A program made the position numbers and the translations under genes. A DNA stretch of 64,000 nt from an uncultured Pirellula sp. (GTDB taxonomy: Bacteria > Planctomycetota > Planctomycetia > Pirellulales > Pirellulaceae). The stretch spans positions 248,001 to 312,000 of the forward strand of contig CAITIE010000052.1 in NCBI GenBank assembly GCA_903892355.1. Reading direction: 5' to 3'. Positions 18,623 through 26,669 of this stretch are shown piece by piece; positions within the stretch are counted from its first letter, which is position 1, and each line of letters begins with the position of its first letter. The notes beneath the pieces are model-generated. The model saw only the letters and a list, made by a program, of their open reading frames with translations. It had not been told where the DNA came from and searched no databases.

Positions 18623-21271
18623 ATGCCACTTATCCTCATTCCCCACCAAGTAACTCGATGGACCTGGGGCACTTTATTCGCCGGACTTAGCGTTCTATCC
18701 GGCTGTAGCAAGAGCGATTCCAATCCATCGAATGAAGCAGACTCCGCACAACGACTCGCGGGTACAAACCCAGCGGAATCCAGCGGTGCCCAAAATCCAC
18801 CTCTCGGTACTCAAGCCAAGGGTGCACCGGAAGATGCAAAACAACTTTTGGAGGAATCCCTTCGCGTCTACAGAGATGCTAACAAGTACTCGGACCAAGC
18901 CCAACTCACCATCTCGGTTCCTGGCACAGCCCCGTTTTCATCCCCGTTTCGAGTAGCATTCGAACGGCCAAACCGTCTTGCAATCTCTGCCCATGGCGCT
19001 CGCGGTTGCTGGACCAGCACCAACTGGGAAGCGATTTGCTCGGGACCTACCAACCCATTTCCCAACCAACGGCTTGTTCGTCCCTTGCCCGAAACCATCG
19101 ATCTCGATTGGCTTCAACAAGACAACCTCGGTGGCCTCTTTGCCGACCCCGTTGGCATGCCGATCCAAATCGAGTTGTTGCTTTCTCGAGGCTCACTCAG
19201 TGAATTGACGGGAGCGGACACCAAGATAGCTTTTCTAAAACCAGAAACCGTCGATGGACGAGTTTGCGACCGGGTCCAGATCGACAAGTCCAATCTTCGC
19301 TGGATTCTCGGAATCGATCGCGACTTGAAAACATTGCGAACGATGGACCTTCCTCCCCAATTTTTTTATCCAGGCCAATCGGCGGAGGAACTTAAAGGCG
19401 TCAGTTGCACCATCGATATTATTTCGCCGAAAATCGATCAGGCAATCGACTGGAGCGAATGGCAGGTTCCAACCAGGGCCGAAGATATTTCAGTGCGTCG
19501 ATTCGTAATGCCTCCACCGATTGCCTCCACAAAAATCCTAGGCGAAGTCATCCCGCCTTTCGATTTGAACGATTCACGCGGCGAACGCCTGTTGGATTCC
19601 GCCGAACCCAAACGTCCTATCAGCATTCTTTGCTGGATCGGCGAAGACCCGGCGAGCGAGGCGTTTACCAAAGACCTTTTGAAGATCCAGAAGGTTTTGG
19701 TCGACCAGGAACTCGCTCCTCAATGCCAAATCTTTCTTGTTGGACGGGAAACCGCCAAGTCGTTGCCTGAAGCCATCAAGAAATGGAACTGTGATCTCCC
19801 GTTGGCGGTCGATCGTACCGGAATCTCCGATTCACTCTTCAAAATACCAAGTGAACCTAGCATTGTCGTGATGGATCGAAATCGACGAGTTCAAGTATCC
19901 GAGTATGTGATCACACCGGCAACAGTCTCAGCGATCCCTAACCTTGTAAAAAGGTTGATCGCCGAGGAAGATCTCGCAAGTCGACAACTGCAACAGGACG
20001 CCGATAACCAAGCTCGCTACATCGGTGCTCTTCATCGTGTAGCTATCGATAAAGAGCAAGCGGCAAAGCTACCTGCTATCCGGGAATTCCAGTTTTCGCT
20101 CCACGGTATGCGGCGCGATTGGAAGGCGGAGTTTGCCGACCCGATTCTAAGTGCCGGAGGAATCTGGTACCCCGAGCACACATCCGCATCCGGAAACTCC
20201 GAACGAAAGCTCCCGTTCCAAGGCCAATCCAATCTGCCGGTAATGTCCGTGCTCGACGATACCGGTAAACTCTACGTCGTTGACGAGTTCGGCAGACGAC
20301 ACTCGATCGGTTCGATTGAATCCGAACAAGCCGACGGGGCGAAACGAATCCACACGAGCATCGACCCGTGGAGCCATTCCTGGGTCGCCGTCATTCCCGA
20401 AGGCTTGCCCCGATTTTGGATTGCCCCGATTCCGTCGCCGTTGCCTGCAATAGTCCCTGCCGTAAACGCAACTCAATCCTCCAACGCAGCGACTACCTAC
20501 AACACACAAATCGGAGAATCCCCGAACGCTTTCGTCTGGACGTCGCTCGCCAAGGAATCCAGCCTAGTATTGGCTAGCGACCAATCTCGATTGCTGGTTA
20601 TCAATCCAAAGAACGAACAGAGAAAAGATGGGATTTTGAATGAGTCTTTGGTGTCGATCGCACCAGGCCTGGATGCCAACGGCCAAGTCGCTGAATGGAA
20701 TGCTGTGGGCCAAAAAGGGCACTTAACCCGCATCGGTAACTTAGCAAACGCCGCAAGCGGATCTCTCAACGATCAACCGATCGAAGCTCGACTGAATCAA
20801 CTGCCAACCCGCCCGGAACCGGGCGTATGGCTTTGGGGGAAACACGGCAACCTGCCTATCACGATTTCGCTGACGCGACTCCTCACTGGAGAAACAGGGA
20901 TTCAGATTTCCAACCCAGCCTACCAACCAATCATTCATCGCCCACTCACCGTTCGCCCCGAACAATCGAGGCTGCTGGGAGCCACGAGGTTGGCGGACGG
21001 AAATCTATATGGGATTGCGACCGGACCGAATCGTATCCTACATCTGTTCACTGGAGATCTGCGGATTGTCGACCAAGTCTCCTTCGATTCACGAATCCTC
21101 GCCGCGTCGATTGTTCCATTCCAACAAGACTTAAGACTGATTGTCGCTTTGGAAAATGAGGTGAGCTGCTGGACGATCGATGTACCAGACGCGCGCGGCA
21201 CAACAGCTTCACCGGCAAGCAACGAGACGCCCAGCCCTTCGGATTCCAAACCCGCGGCCAGCGGAATATGA
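18623..21271 (+). CDS. Lipoprotein: LolA/DUF2092-like, redox-dead thioredoxin-like and propeller-like regions
   Basis: The frame is open from 18539, but the ATG at 18623 gives a clean lipoprotein signal: hydrophobic stretch and lipobox LSGC, with the lipidated Cys at residue 28. It is followed by a Ser/Pro-rich linker. Residues about 75-265 have the pattern of LolA/DUF2092 lipid-binding-like domains (VYRDANKYSDQAQLTISV, then FRVAFERPNRLAI). Residues about 303-443 look like a TlpA/AhpC thioredoxin fold (ILGEVIPPFDLNDSRG, ISILCWIGEDPASEAF, FKIPSEPSIVVMDRNRRV), but the CxxC position reads CWIGED, so it should not be a disulfide oxidoreductase. The rest, to about 853, is beta-rich and propeller-like. 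The stop overlaps the next ATG as ATGA, so translation is coupled to the ATP-grasp gene. Probably tethered to a membrane outside the cytoplasm; function unknown. Confidence 0.8.
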   Translation: MPLILIPHQVTRWTWGTLFAGLSVLSGCSKSDSNPSNEADSAQRLAGTNPAESSGAQNPPLGTQAKGAPEDAKQLLEESLRVYRDANKYSDQAQLTISVPGTAPFSSPFRVAFERPNRLAISAHGARGCWTSTNWEAICSGPTNPFPNQRLVRPLPETIDLDWLQQDNLGGLFADPVGMPIQIELLLSRGSLSELTGADTKIAFLKPETVDGRVCDRVQIDKSNLRWILGIDRDLKTLRTMDLPPQFFYPGQSAEELKGVSCTIDIISPKIDQAIDWSEWQVPTRAEDISVRRFVMPPPIASTKILGEVIPPFDLNDSRGERLLDSAEPKRPISILCWIGEDPASEAFTKDLLKIQKVLVDQELAPQCQIFLVGRETAKSLPEAIKKWNCDLPLAVDRTGISDSLFKIPSEPSIVVMDRNRRVQVSEYVITPATVSAIPNLVKRLIAEEDLASRQLQQDADNQARYIGALHRVAIDKEQAAKLPAIREFQFSLHGMRRDWKAEFADPILSAGGIWYPEHTSASGNSERKLPFQGQSNLPVMSVLDDTGKLYVVDEFGRRHSIGSIESEQADGAKRIHTSIDPWSHSWVAVIPEGLPRFWIAPIPSPLPAIVPAVNATQSSNAATTYNTQIGESPNAFVWTSLAKESSLVLASDQSRLLVINPKNEQRKDGILNESLVSIAPGLDANGQVAEWNAVGQKGHLTRIGNLANAASGSLNDQPIEARLNQLPTRPEPGVWLWGKHGNLPITISLTRLLTGETGIQISNPAYQPIIHRPLTVRPEQSRLLGATRLADGNLYGIATGPNRILHLFTGDLRIVDQVSFDSRILAASIVPFQQDLRLIVALENEVSCWTIDVPDARGTTASPASNETPSPSDSKPAASGI

Positions 21272-22512
21272 CATCGATTGGTTCTAACAAGTCCATCGTA
21301 ATCCTCGGCGCCAGTTGCCGGGCAGCAGCCCAACGCGCGGCGCGTGCCGGATTCCAGCCGCATGCCTTCGATCTTTTCGTTGATCGCGATTTGATCGACT
21401 GTTCGCAAACCGGCCAACTCGACGCATTGCAAGGTTCCGAAAAACTGTGGCGAAACCCACACTGGAACGGTATGCCCATGCTTCTCGCTGGAGGCATGGA
21501 ACACCGCCCCGAACTAGTAGATCGGCTCCGATCGCACGGTCTTCGATCCGGAGTCACTGGATGGATGCTGAAAGAATTACGAGCTATCGAAAATTGGCAA
21601 TCGTGGGCCTTTTGCGCTGGGATCGGATTTCCCGAAACACGATTTTTTCGTCCACCGGAAGCAAATCCCTCCAGCTTTCCTGCCGAATCACAGAACGCAC
21701 AGTGGCTCCGAAAACGTAGAAAGGGAGCCGGTGGCATCGGCATCGTCGTTGAATCGTTCTCGAGCGCAACCGAATCCGACGAAGAGCCACAGCACTACTG
21801 GCAACGCCGCTTGGACGGAATCTCCATCGGCGTTTCCTTCCTTAGCGATGCCGTCCGCAATCACACGCTGGGCTCGGCACTGAGCCTCACGCAGGAGGAT
21901 GTTTGGGGACCAGAACCCTACAGTTATCGTGGAAGCATCAGCCCTATCGCATTGCCGCCGGTAATCGCGCAGCAACTCGATCGCTTTGGAGACATCGTAC
22001 GTAGCGAGGTTGGACACCGCGGGCTCTGGCAGGCTGACTTTATTGTTTCCAGAGATCAACTGTCACTCCTCGAGATTAATCCTCGGTGGTCGGCAAGCAT
22101 GGAATTGCTCGATGCCTTGGGTCAGATAGCGATCTCAGGACAAGACGTAAGCGAACCGCAGAGCAGTTTGGTGGATTGGCATGTTCAATCGCTGGGAGAG
22201 TCCCCGATACCCACACAACGCTCTAGGGGGCCCAGCGATTCAAAAACAGTCTGTTGGATCGGCAAATGCATCGTCTATGCGCAACGAGATCAACACATCG
22301 ACGATCGACTGTTGGAATCGTGGTGGAGGAATCGGTGGCATGGTTCGCTGCAGGAACTTGAGGCTGGCGTTCGCTACGCAGATATCCCACCAGCACCGTC
22401 CACGATGGAACGGGGCTACCCGATCCTATCTTGCTTTGCAGCAGGCAACTCCGGCGAATCAATCGTGAATCAATTCCGCGAAGCCACGTGCAATATTTTC
22501 ACGTCACATTAA
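21268..22512 (+). CDS. ATP-grasp superfamily enzyme (COG2232-like)
   Basis: Predicted ATP-dependent carboxylate-amine/thiol ligase-like enzyme acting in the cytoplasm. The N-terminus SIVILGASCRAAAQRAARAG is a Rossmann-like preATP-grasp domain. A glycine-rich ATP lid is visible as KRRKGAGGIGI (about residues 150-160), and the metal-binding end of the ATP-grasp fold is LLEINPRWSASMELL (about 268-282). The EINPRWSAS pattern resembles COG2232 carboligases, which in methylotrophs and planctomycetes are often linked to the tetrahydromethanopterin C1 pathway. That link is from general knowledge; no other pathway gene is in the window. The start ATG overlaps the upstream lipoprotein stop, indicating one operon. 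The gene ends at a bidirectional terminator shared with the convergent sigma-factor gene. Confidence 0.8.
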   Translation: MTSIGSNKSIVILGASCRAAAQRAARAGFQPHAFDLFVDRDLIDCSQTGQLDALQGSEKLWRNPHWNGMPMLLAGGMEHRPELVDRLRSHGLRSGVTGWMLKELRAIENWQSWAFCAGIGFPETRFFRPPEANPSSFPAESQNAQWLRKRRKGAGGIGIVVESFSSATESDEEPQHYWQRRLDGISIGVSFLSDAVRNHTLGSALSLTQEDVWGPEPYSYRGSISPIALPPVIAQQLDRFGDIVRSEVGHRGLWQADFIVSRDQLSLLEINPRWSASMELLDALGQIAISGQDVSEPQSSLVDWHVQSLGESPIPTQRSRGPSDSKTVCWIGKCIVYAQRDQHIDDRLLESWWRNRWHGSLQELEAGVRYADIPPAPSTMERGYPILSCFAAGNSGESIVNQFREATCNIFTSH

Positions 22513-22550
22513 ACCGTTCCTAAGAGTATCTGCGGTTGGCTCAAAGAAAA

Positions 22551-22577
22551 AACCTGCCGGTTCGTGACCGACAGGTT
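22551..22577. terminator. Bidirectional intrinsic terminator between convergent genes
   Basis: AACCTGCCGGT (22551-22561) pairs with ACCGACAGGTT (22567-22577) with one mismatch and a five-base loop. It is flanked by an A-run on the left (aaagaaaaaa) and TTCTT on the right, so it can terminate both the ATP-grasp transcript and the minus-strand sigma-factor transcript. Confidence 0.75.
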
Positions 22578-22620
22578 CTTAGTATTGGATTCATTGCTCA
22601 ATCGGACGGGCCGACTGGGG

Positions 22621-24285
22621 TTATTCCGGTTCGTCGATATGCTCGCGCTCGGCTGCGATCCTGAGTTTATCGAGCGCCCGCATTTCCAACTGCCGGATTC
22701 GCTCTTTCGTAACGCCCAGTTCCTCGCCCACCTCTTTCAACGTTCGTGCTTCTCGATCGCGATCGAGCCCGAACCGCCGAACGATGATTTGCCGTTCGCG
22801 TTCGTCGAGCACGTGCAAGATCTTGCCCAGTTGTTGCTCGCGCATTTCTTGGTGGATCTCTTGCAACACGTTGTCCGCACGCTGGTCTTGATGGGTTGTG
22901 AAGACCTCATCAGAACTCGTTCTGAATCGCTCGCGATGCTTGAACTCATCGGGAATCGACCGAGCAAAGTTCTTCATGATGGCCCACGTAGCGTAGGTGC
23001 TGAACTTGAATCCACGCGAGTAGTCGAACTTTTCGACAGCGCGAATCAAGGACATGTTCCCATCGCTGATCAAGCCGAAGAAATCGTCGGAAGGTCCCGA
23101 GTGTCGCTTGGCTATGGACACCACCAATCTTAAGTTGGCTTGAACAATCTTATTCTTCACCACTTGGGCTTCTTCGTGCAATTTTTCGACTTGGTCCATC
23201 AAATTGACTAGCGGAGCGGATCGGTCCAATTGGTCTCGAAGCTTGCACGCTTTGAACTTCAAGTAATTCATCTTACGGAACAGATGGTACTCTTGTTCGC
23301 GGTTCAGCAACGGGACTTCGTACAACGAGGCCAAGTAAGGCGGCAGTCCGCTCGGAGCACGTACCTTGCGAGTGGCTTCGGCTGGCTTTGGCATATCCGC
23401 CATGATCATTTCGACGTTTGCATCGTTCTCGAAATCGGCATTCGGAATAAAGTCGAGGGCCAATTCGAAAACTTTGGATGCCCGTTGCTCATTGAGCAAA
23501 CGGACAATGCTACCTCGAGCACGCTTGTAACGCTTCGCCAGAACCACGGTGGAAACCCCCCGCATGTGCTGCTGGTACATCGCCCGCTTGTCCTCTTCGG
23601 TGAGCACTTCTTTCTGCTCGGGGAAGACGGCCATGCTGGGATACTTTGTATCGAAGTTCTTGATCGTATAGCGGATTGTTTCTACGCTGCGATGAACTTC
23701 CTCGGCAACCGTGCGAGCGACCTCCGAGAGATTAGCCCCCGTGGCAGCAATCCGTCGTGCGCGGTCGATGATGTCATCCCGTTGTGAATCGGTCATTTGG
23801 CTAAACCGTTCACCTCTTTGAACACGGCTGCGGTTCAACTTTACGAACCGCTCCACGCTCGAGTGCAGAAATCCCACACGCTTTCGCCCCTCGGAAACAA
23901 ACCGACGCGACACGAGACCTTGGTCTCTCCAACGCGATATAGTCTTCGTCGAAACATTGAACATCTTGCTCAAATCTTCTACGGTATGGACTGGCTCTTT
24001 GGCTTCCTCCAACCTAAGATTCATCGAGTCGGTAATGTCTTCAACGAACAGACGGAGGTCGTGCAGCGCGTCATCCCCTTTGATCAAACGAGGACCGCTA
24101 GCATCAGGCCGCACGGAAGTGACCCGGAAGAACAAAAAGTCGTATGGATACTCTTTCGAGGGCTCCAGTTCCGACAATAGCTTCTCGGCCCGATCCGCTT
24201 GTTCGCTACGCTTTGCTCGAGGAGCAAAGCGCACCTGCTGATCACGTAGTTCTCGGATAAGTGCAATTCGATAGTCGCTATTCAT
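22621..24285 (-). CDS. Sigma-70 family factor with N-terminal HTH array and no region 3
   Basis: RNA polymerase sigma factor of 554 residues. The C-terminal half is unmistakable: region 1.2-like SGLPPYLASLYEVPLLNREQ (about residue 310), region 2 from about 381 (ANLRLVVSIAKRHSG, then FKFSTYATWAIMKNFARSI), and region 4 from about 493 (DERERQIIVRRFGLDRD, helix-turn-helix GVTKERIRQLEMRALDKLR). Only about 48 residues lie between regions 2.4 and 4, too few for region 3, so extended -10 contact via region 3.0 is not expected. The N-terminal 270 residues carry a MerR/HTH_17-like element (TVEDLSKMFNVSTKTISRWR, about 100-120) and two further HTH-like segments (about 180-208 and 240-268). The ATG at 24285 is preceded by GAGGAAAGA. 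Likely an alternative sigma factor with its own DNA or effector input; the regulon is unknown. Confidence 0.92.
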   Translation of the reverse strand: MNSDYRIALIRELRDQQVRFAPRAKRSEQADRAEKLLSELEPSKEYPYDFLFFRVTSVRPDASGPRLIKGDDALHDLRLFVEDITDSMNLRLEEAKEPVHTVEDLSKMFNVSTKTISRWRDQGLVSRRFVSEGRKRVGFLHSSVERFVKLNRSRVQRGERFSQMTDSQRDDIIDRARRIAATGANLSEVARTVAEEVHRSVETIRYTIKNFDTKYPSMAVFPEQKEVLTEEDKRAMYQQHMRGVSTVVLAKRYKRARGSIVRLLNEQRASKVFELALDFIPNADFENDANVEMIMADMPKPAEATRKVRAPSGLPPYLASLYEVPLLNREQEYHLFRKMNYLKFKACKLRDQLDRSAPLVNLMDQVEKLHEEAQVVKNKIVQANLRLVVSIAKRHSGPSDDFFGLISDGNMSLIRAVEKFDYSRGFKFSTYATWAIMKNFARSIPDEFKHRERFRTSSDEVFTTHQDQRADNVLQEIHQEMREQQLGKILHVLDERERQIIVRRFGLDRDREARTLKEVGEELGVTKERIRQLEMRALDKLRIAAEREHIDEPE

Positions 24286-24856
24286 TCTTTCCTCGCTTCC
24301 TGCCTAACACGCCCACCCGGCGATCCCTGCGGTTTTCACCGCCGCACATGGTATGACTTAAAGGAACACGCTCCAGTCGTTGAAGCCCTCCAACTTGGAT
24401 TGGCGTTGGATGCCATTCAGTTCCCGTTGGCTCACGTGCTCGCATAACTAACAAGCAACTTTAACCAGCGGTCCTGACTCGTCCGGTCAATCGATCTTCA
24501 ATTTCGACGATGGGAACCTTCGATTGGTTCACATCTTCTTCTCGAAGTCGACCAAATAGTGAAGAGCAACTTCCGGACCAGAACCCCGAACATTTTTGGC
24601 ACCGGAATTTTTTGAAGAGAATTTCGCGATTCGGCGTGCTTTTGGGACCGGTCCTGAACTTTTTCGATCCACTTCAGTTCCCTCCCTGGAAGTTCTCGCT
24701 ACAAACCGGGTAAATTCTTGTTACAAAATTGGGCCAGGGGTACTGCCCCTAGCCTTTTTCGCTGTCAATTTGTCATACGCGTTGCGTCTCGTTTCGAGAC
24801 ACCTTGTAACCATTCTGATTTTTTCACGTTTCACCCCAGAAGTCAAATTGAAATTC
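24286..24856. other. Divergent intergenic region upstream of hisH
   Basis: This 571 bp spacer between the sigma-factor and hisH starts has no convincing gene. The hisH reading frame remains open back to 24596, but the added residues do not resemble HisH. The only clear element is an intrinsic terminator at 24732-24759. The sigma-gene ribosome site GAGGAAAGA lies immediately left. A small RNA or attenuated leader could lie between about 24480 and 24760. Confidence 0.5.
24732..24759 (+). terminator. Intrinsic terminator in the hisH leader (attenuator or ncRNA end)
   Basis: GGCCAGGGG pairs with CCCCTAGCC (one C-A mismatch) around TACTG and is followed by TTTTT. It lies about 100 bp before the hisH ATG with no plus-strand protein gene in front of it, so it must either end a small transcript or attenuate hisH. 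No histidine-rich leader peptide was found. Confidence 0.65.
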
Positions 24857-25486
24857 ATGAAACCAATCGTTGGGATCATCGATTACCAGATGGGAAACCT
24901 TCGAAGCGTTGAAAAAGCCATTGAACGCGTGGGTGGACAGCCTGTGGTCAGCGGCGATCCGGAATCGTTTTCACGCGCATCCCACTTGATTCTCCCCGGC
25001 GTAGGAGCATTCCGCGACGCGATCGCCGAACTTGAACGCAGACACTTGGTGCCCTTGGTTCGGGACTGGACCAATAGCGGTAAACCCTTCCTCGGAATCT
25101 GCTTGGGACTCCAAATGCTTTTCGATACCAGCTACGAAGGTGGCGAACATCGGGGTCTTGGGATCATCCCTGGCGATGTCGTGCGGTTTCCGTTCTCGAC
25201 ATCCAACAATCACCTCAAGGTCCCGCATATGGGATGGAACAGGGTACATTCGACCCACGCGGACGACCCGCTTTTGTCCGATATCCCAGCCAACCCTTAC
25301 TTCTACTTTGTCCACAGCTATTACGCGGCACCAAAGAATGCGGAGGACGTTTGGCTAGAAAGTGACTACGGTCAACCCTTTTGTGCGGCGATCCGGCGCA
25401 ACAATGTCTACGCGACACAGTTCCACCCCGAAAAAAGCCAAAGCAACGGCCTAAAGCTCCTGCAGAATTTCCTCGAATTATCCTAG
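24857..25486 (+). CDS. hisH: Imidazole glycerol phosphate synthase, glutaminase subunit HisH
   Basis: Class I glutamine amidotransferase that hydrolyses glutamine and channels ammonia to HisF for ring closure in histidine biosynthesis (and AICAR release). From the ATG at 24857 the product is 209 residues, the normal HisH length, starting MKPIVGIIDYQMGNLRSVEK. The oxyanion strand LPGVGAF (about 46-52), nucleophile elbow GICLGLQML with Cys82, and the catalytic His/Glu in TQFHPEKS (about 193) are intact. The upstream in-frame extension to 24596 is rejected. The stop codon lies inside the first unit of a 15 bp tandem repeat. HisF is not adjacent, so the histidine genes are dispersed here. A terminator in the leader hints at attenuation. 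Confidence 0.95.
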   Translation: MKPIVGIIDYQMGNLRSVEKAIERVGGQPVVSGDPESFSRASHLILPGVGAFRDAIAELERRHLVPLVRDWTNSGKPFLGICLGLQMLFDTSYEGGEHRGLGIIPGDVVRFPFSTSNNHLKVPHMGWNRVHSTHADDPLLSDIPANPYFYFVHSYYAAPKNAEDVWLESDYGQPFCAAIRRNNVYATQFHPEKSQSNGLKLLQNFLELS

Positions 25487-25518
25487 AAACCAGTATCCTA
25501 GAAACCAGTATCCGAGAA
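25480..25518. repeat. 15 bp tandem repeat overlapping the hisH stop
   Basis: The unit ATCCTAGAAACCAGT occurs at 25480-25494 and 25495-25509, with a degenerate partial third copy starting at 25510. The TAG in the first unit is the hisH stop codon. Confidence 0.85.
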
Positions 25519-25529
25519 AACTCGGATAC
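25508..25529. promoter_or_regulatory. Perfect hairpin after hisH
   Basis: GTATCCGAG and CTCGGATAC form a nine-pair perfect stem with an AAAA loop, 22 bp beyond the hisH stop and about 40 bp before the isomerase ATG. There is no T-run, so it is more likely an RNA processing/stability or protein-binding element than an intrinsic terminator. Confidence 0.5.
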
Positions 25530-25568
25530 CACCAACCTCAAGATTCCAGCCAAACCTGAGACAACACC

Positions 25569-26561
25569 ATGCATCGACGCGAATTTCATCGACGAAGATT
25601 TCATCAATGGCTCGTATCCTCCGCCGCCATCGCTTCGGTCCACGGAGCGGCAACACTCTCCGAACCGAGCGCCCTGGCCCTTGGCCCCCAATCGGACGCA
25701 AAAACGGGCGCCCGCGTCTCGCCCCCCATCGGGATCTCCACCTACTCCCTTTGGCGATTCAAAAACGATGAGTTCAAAGATGTCACCAAGTGCATCGATT
25801 ACGCGAGCGAAACCGGATTCGATGGGGTCGAGATTCTGCTTTACCAAATCTCGCAAACCGAGATGCTCAGCAATGCGGCCTGCCAATCCATCAAGCGTCG
25901 CGCATTGCTCGCTGGACTACCTCTCTACGGCATGTCCACTCACCAAGGATTCGTGTCGCCGGACCCGGAAGTTCGACGGATGAACATCGAACTCACGATC
26001 GGGCAAATCGAACTGTGCTACAAACTCGGAATACCGACGATGCGGGTCAACACCGGACGCTGGGGTACCAGCAAGAACTTTGACGAACTCATGTCCAATC
26101 GTGGGATCGAACCACCATTGCCCGGGTACACCGAAGAAGACGGATTCCCGTGGGTGATCGATGCGCTCGAACGCTGCCTCCCTACGGCCGAAAAATGCGG
26201 CGTTATTTTGGGACTTGAAAACCACTGGGGATTGGGCCTAACCCCTGAAGGGGTTCTTCGAATCGTCGACGCGATCGATTCGCCTTGGCTCCAAGTTACC
26301 TTGGACACAGGGAACTTTTTGGAAAACCCCTACGAGAAACTAGAGAAGCTAGCACCGAGAGCGGCGTTGGTCCAAGCCAAAACCTATTACGGCGGAGGCG
26401 AATGGTATGAACTCGATCTCGACTACCCACGGATCGCAGGCATGCTCCGCAAGCACAACTATCGAGGCTGGATCTCGCTCGAATTCGAAGGCAAAGAAGA
26501 CTATCGCACCGCCGTCCCGAAGAGCCTGAAGTTGCTCCGAGATGCATTTCGCTTTGGCTAA
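25569..26561 (+). CDS. Tat-exported TIM-barrel sugar phosphate isomerase/epimerase-like protein
   Basis: Member of the xylose isomerase-like/AP endonuclease 2 TIM-barrel family that is abundant in planctomycetes. The N-terminus contains a twin-arginine signal (RRRFHQWLVSSAAIA), so the folded protein is probably exported by Tat. The mature part begins near PPIGISTYSLWRFKNDEF and shows barrel-end signatures FDGVEIL, GVILGLENHWGLG, VTLDTGNF and GWISLEFEG; the acidic and His residues in these are the usual metal ligands. Length 330 is typical. The exact substrate (hydroxypyruvate, inosose or other polyol) cannot be told from sequence. It follows hisH by 82 bp containing repeats and a hairpin, so co-transcription is uncertain. 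Confidence 0.85.
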   Translation: MHRREFHRRRFHQWLVSSAAIASVHGAATLSEPSALALGPQSDAKTGARVSPPIGISTYSLWRFKNDEFKDVTKCIDYASETGFDGVEILLYQISQTEMLSNAACQSIKRRALLAGLPLYGMSTHQGFVSPDPEVRRMNIELTIGQIELCYKLGIPTMRVNTGRWGTSKNFDELMSNRGIEPPLPGYTEEDGFPWVIDALERCLPTAEKCGVILGLENHWGLGLTPEGVLRIVDAIDSPWLQVTLDTGNFLENPYEKLEKLAPRAALVQAKTYYGGGEWYELDLDYPRIAGMLRKHNYRGWISLEFEGKEDYRTAVPKSLKLLRDAFRFG

Positions 26562-26615
26562 TGAGTGGGCCGGCTGAATCGACCTGCGCAATGAAGCCCT
26601 GGGCAATCTATCCGT

Positions 26616-26669
26616 GAGCAGGCGAGAGTGAGTAGGCGAGAGTGAGCAGGCGAGAGTGAGCAGGCTAGG
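26616..26669. repeat. 14 bp tandem repeat (about 3.6 units) at the phosphatase stop
   Basis: Unit GAGCAGGCGAGAGT at 26616-26629, 26630-26643 (one change) and 26644-26657, followed by a diverged copy from 26658. The stop codon of the minus-strand phosphatase (TAG at 26667-26665) lies in that last copy. Confidence 0.85.

Noticed and set aside
24510-24713. Possible histidine leader peptide (67 codons)
   Set aside because: It contains only scattered His codons, not a run, and ends before the terminator without an obvious antiterminator arrangement.
24596-24856. Upstream in-frame extension of hisH (87 extra codons)
   Set aside because: The added residues do not resemble HisH, the region contains an intrinsic terminator, and the conserved N-terminus starts at 24857.
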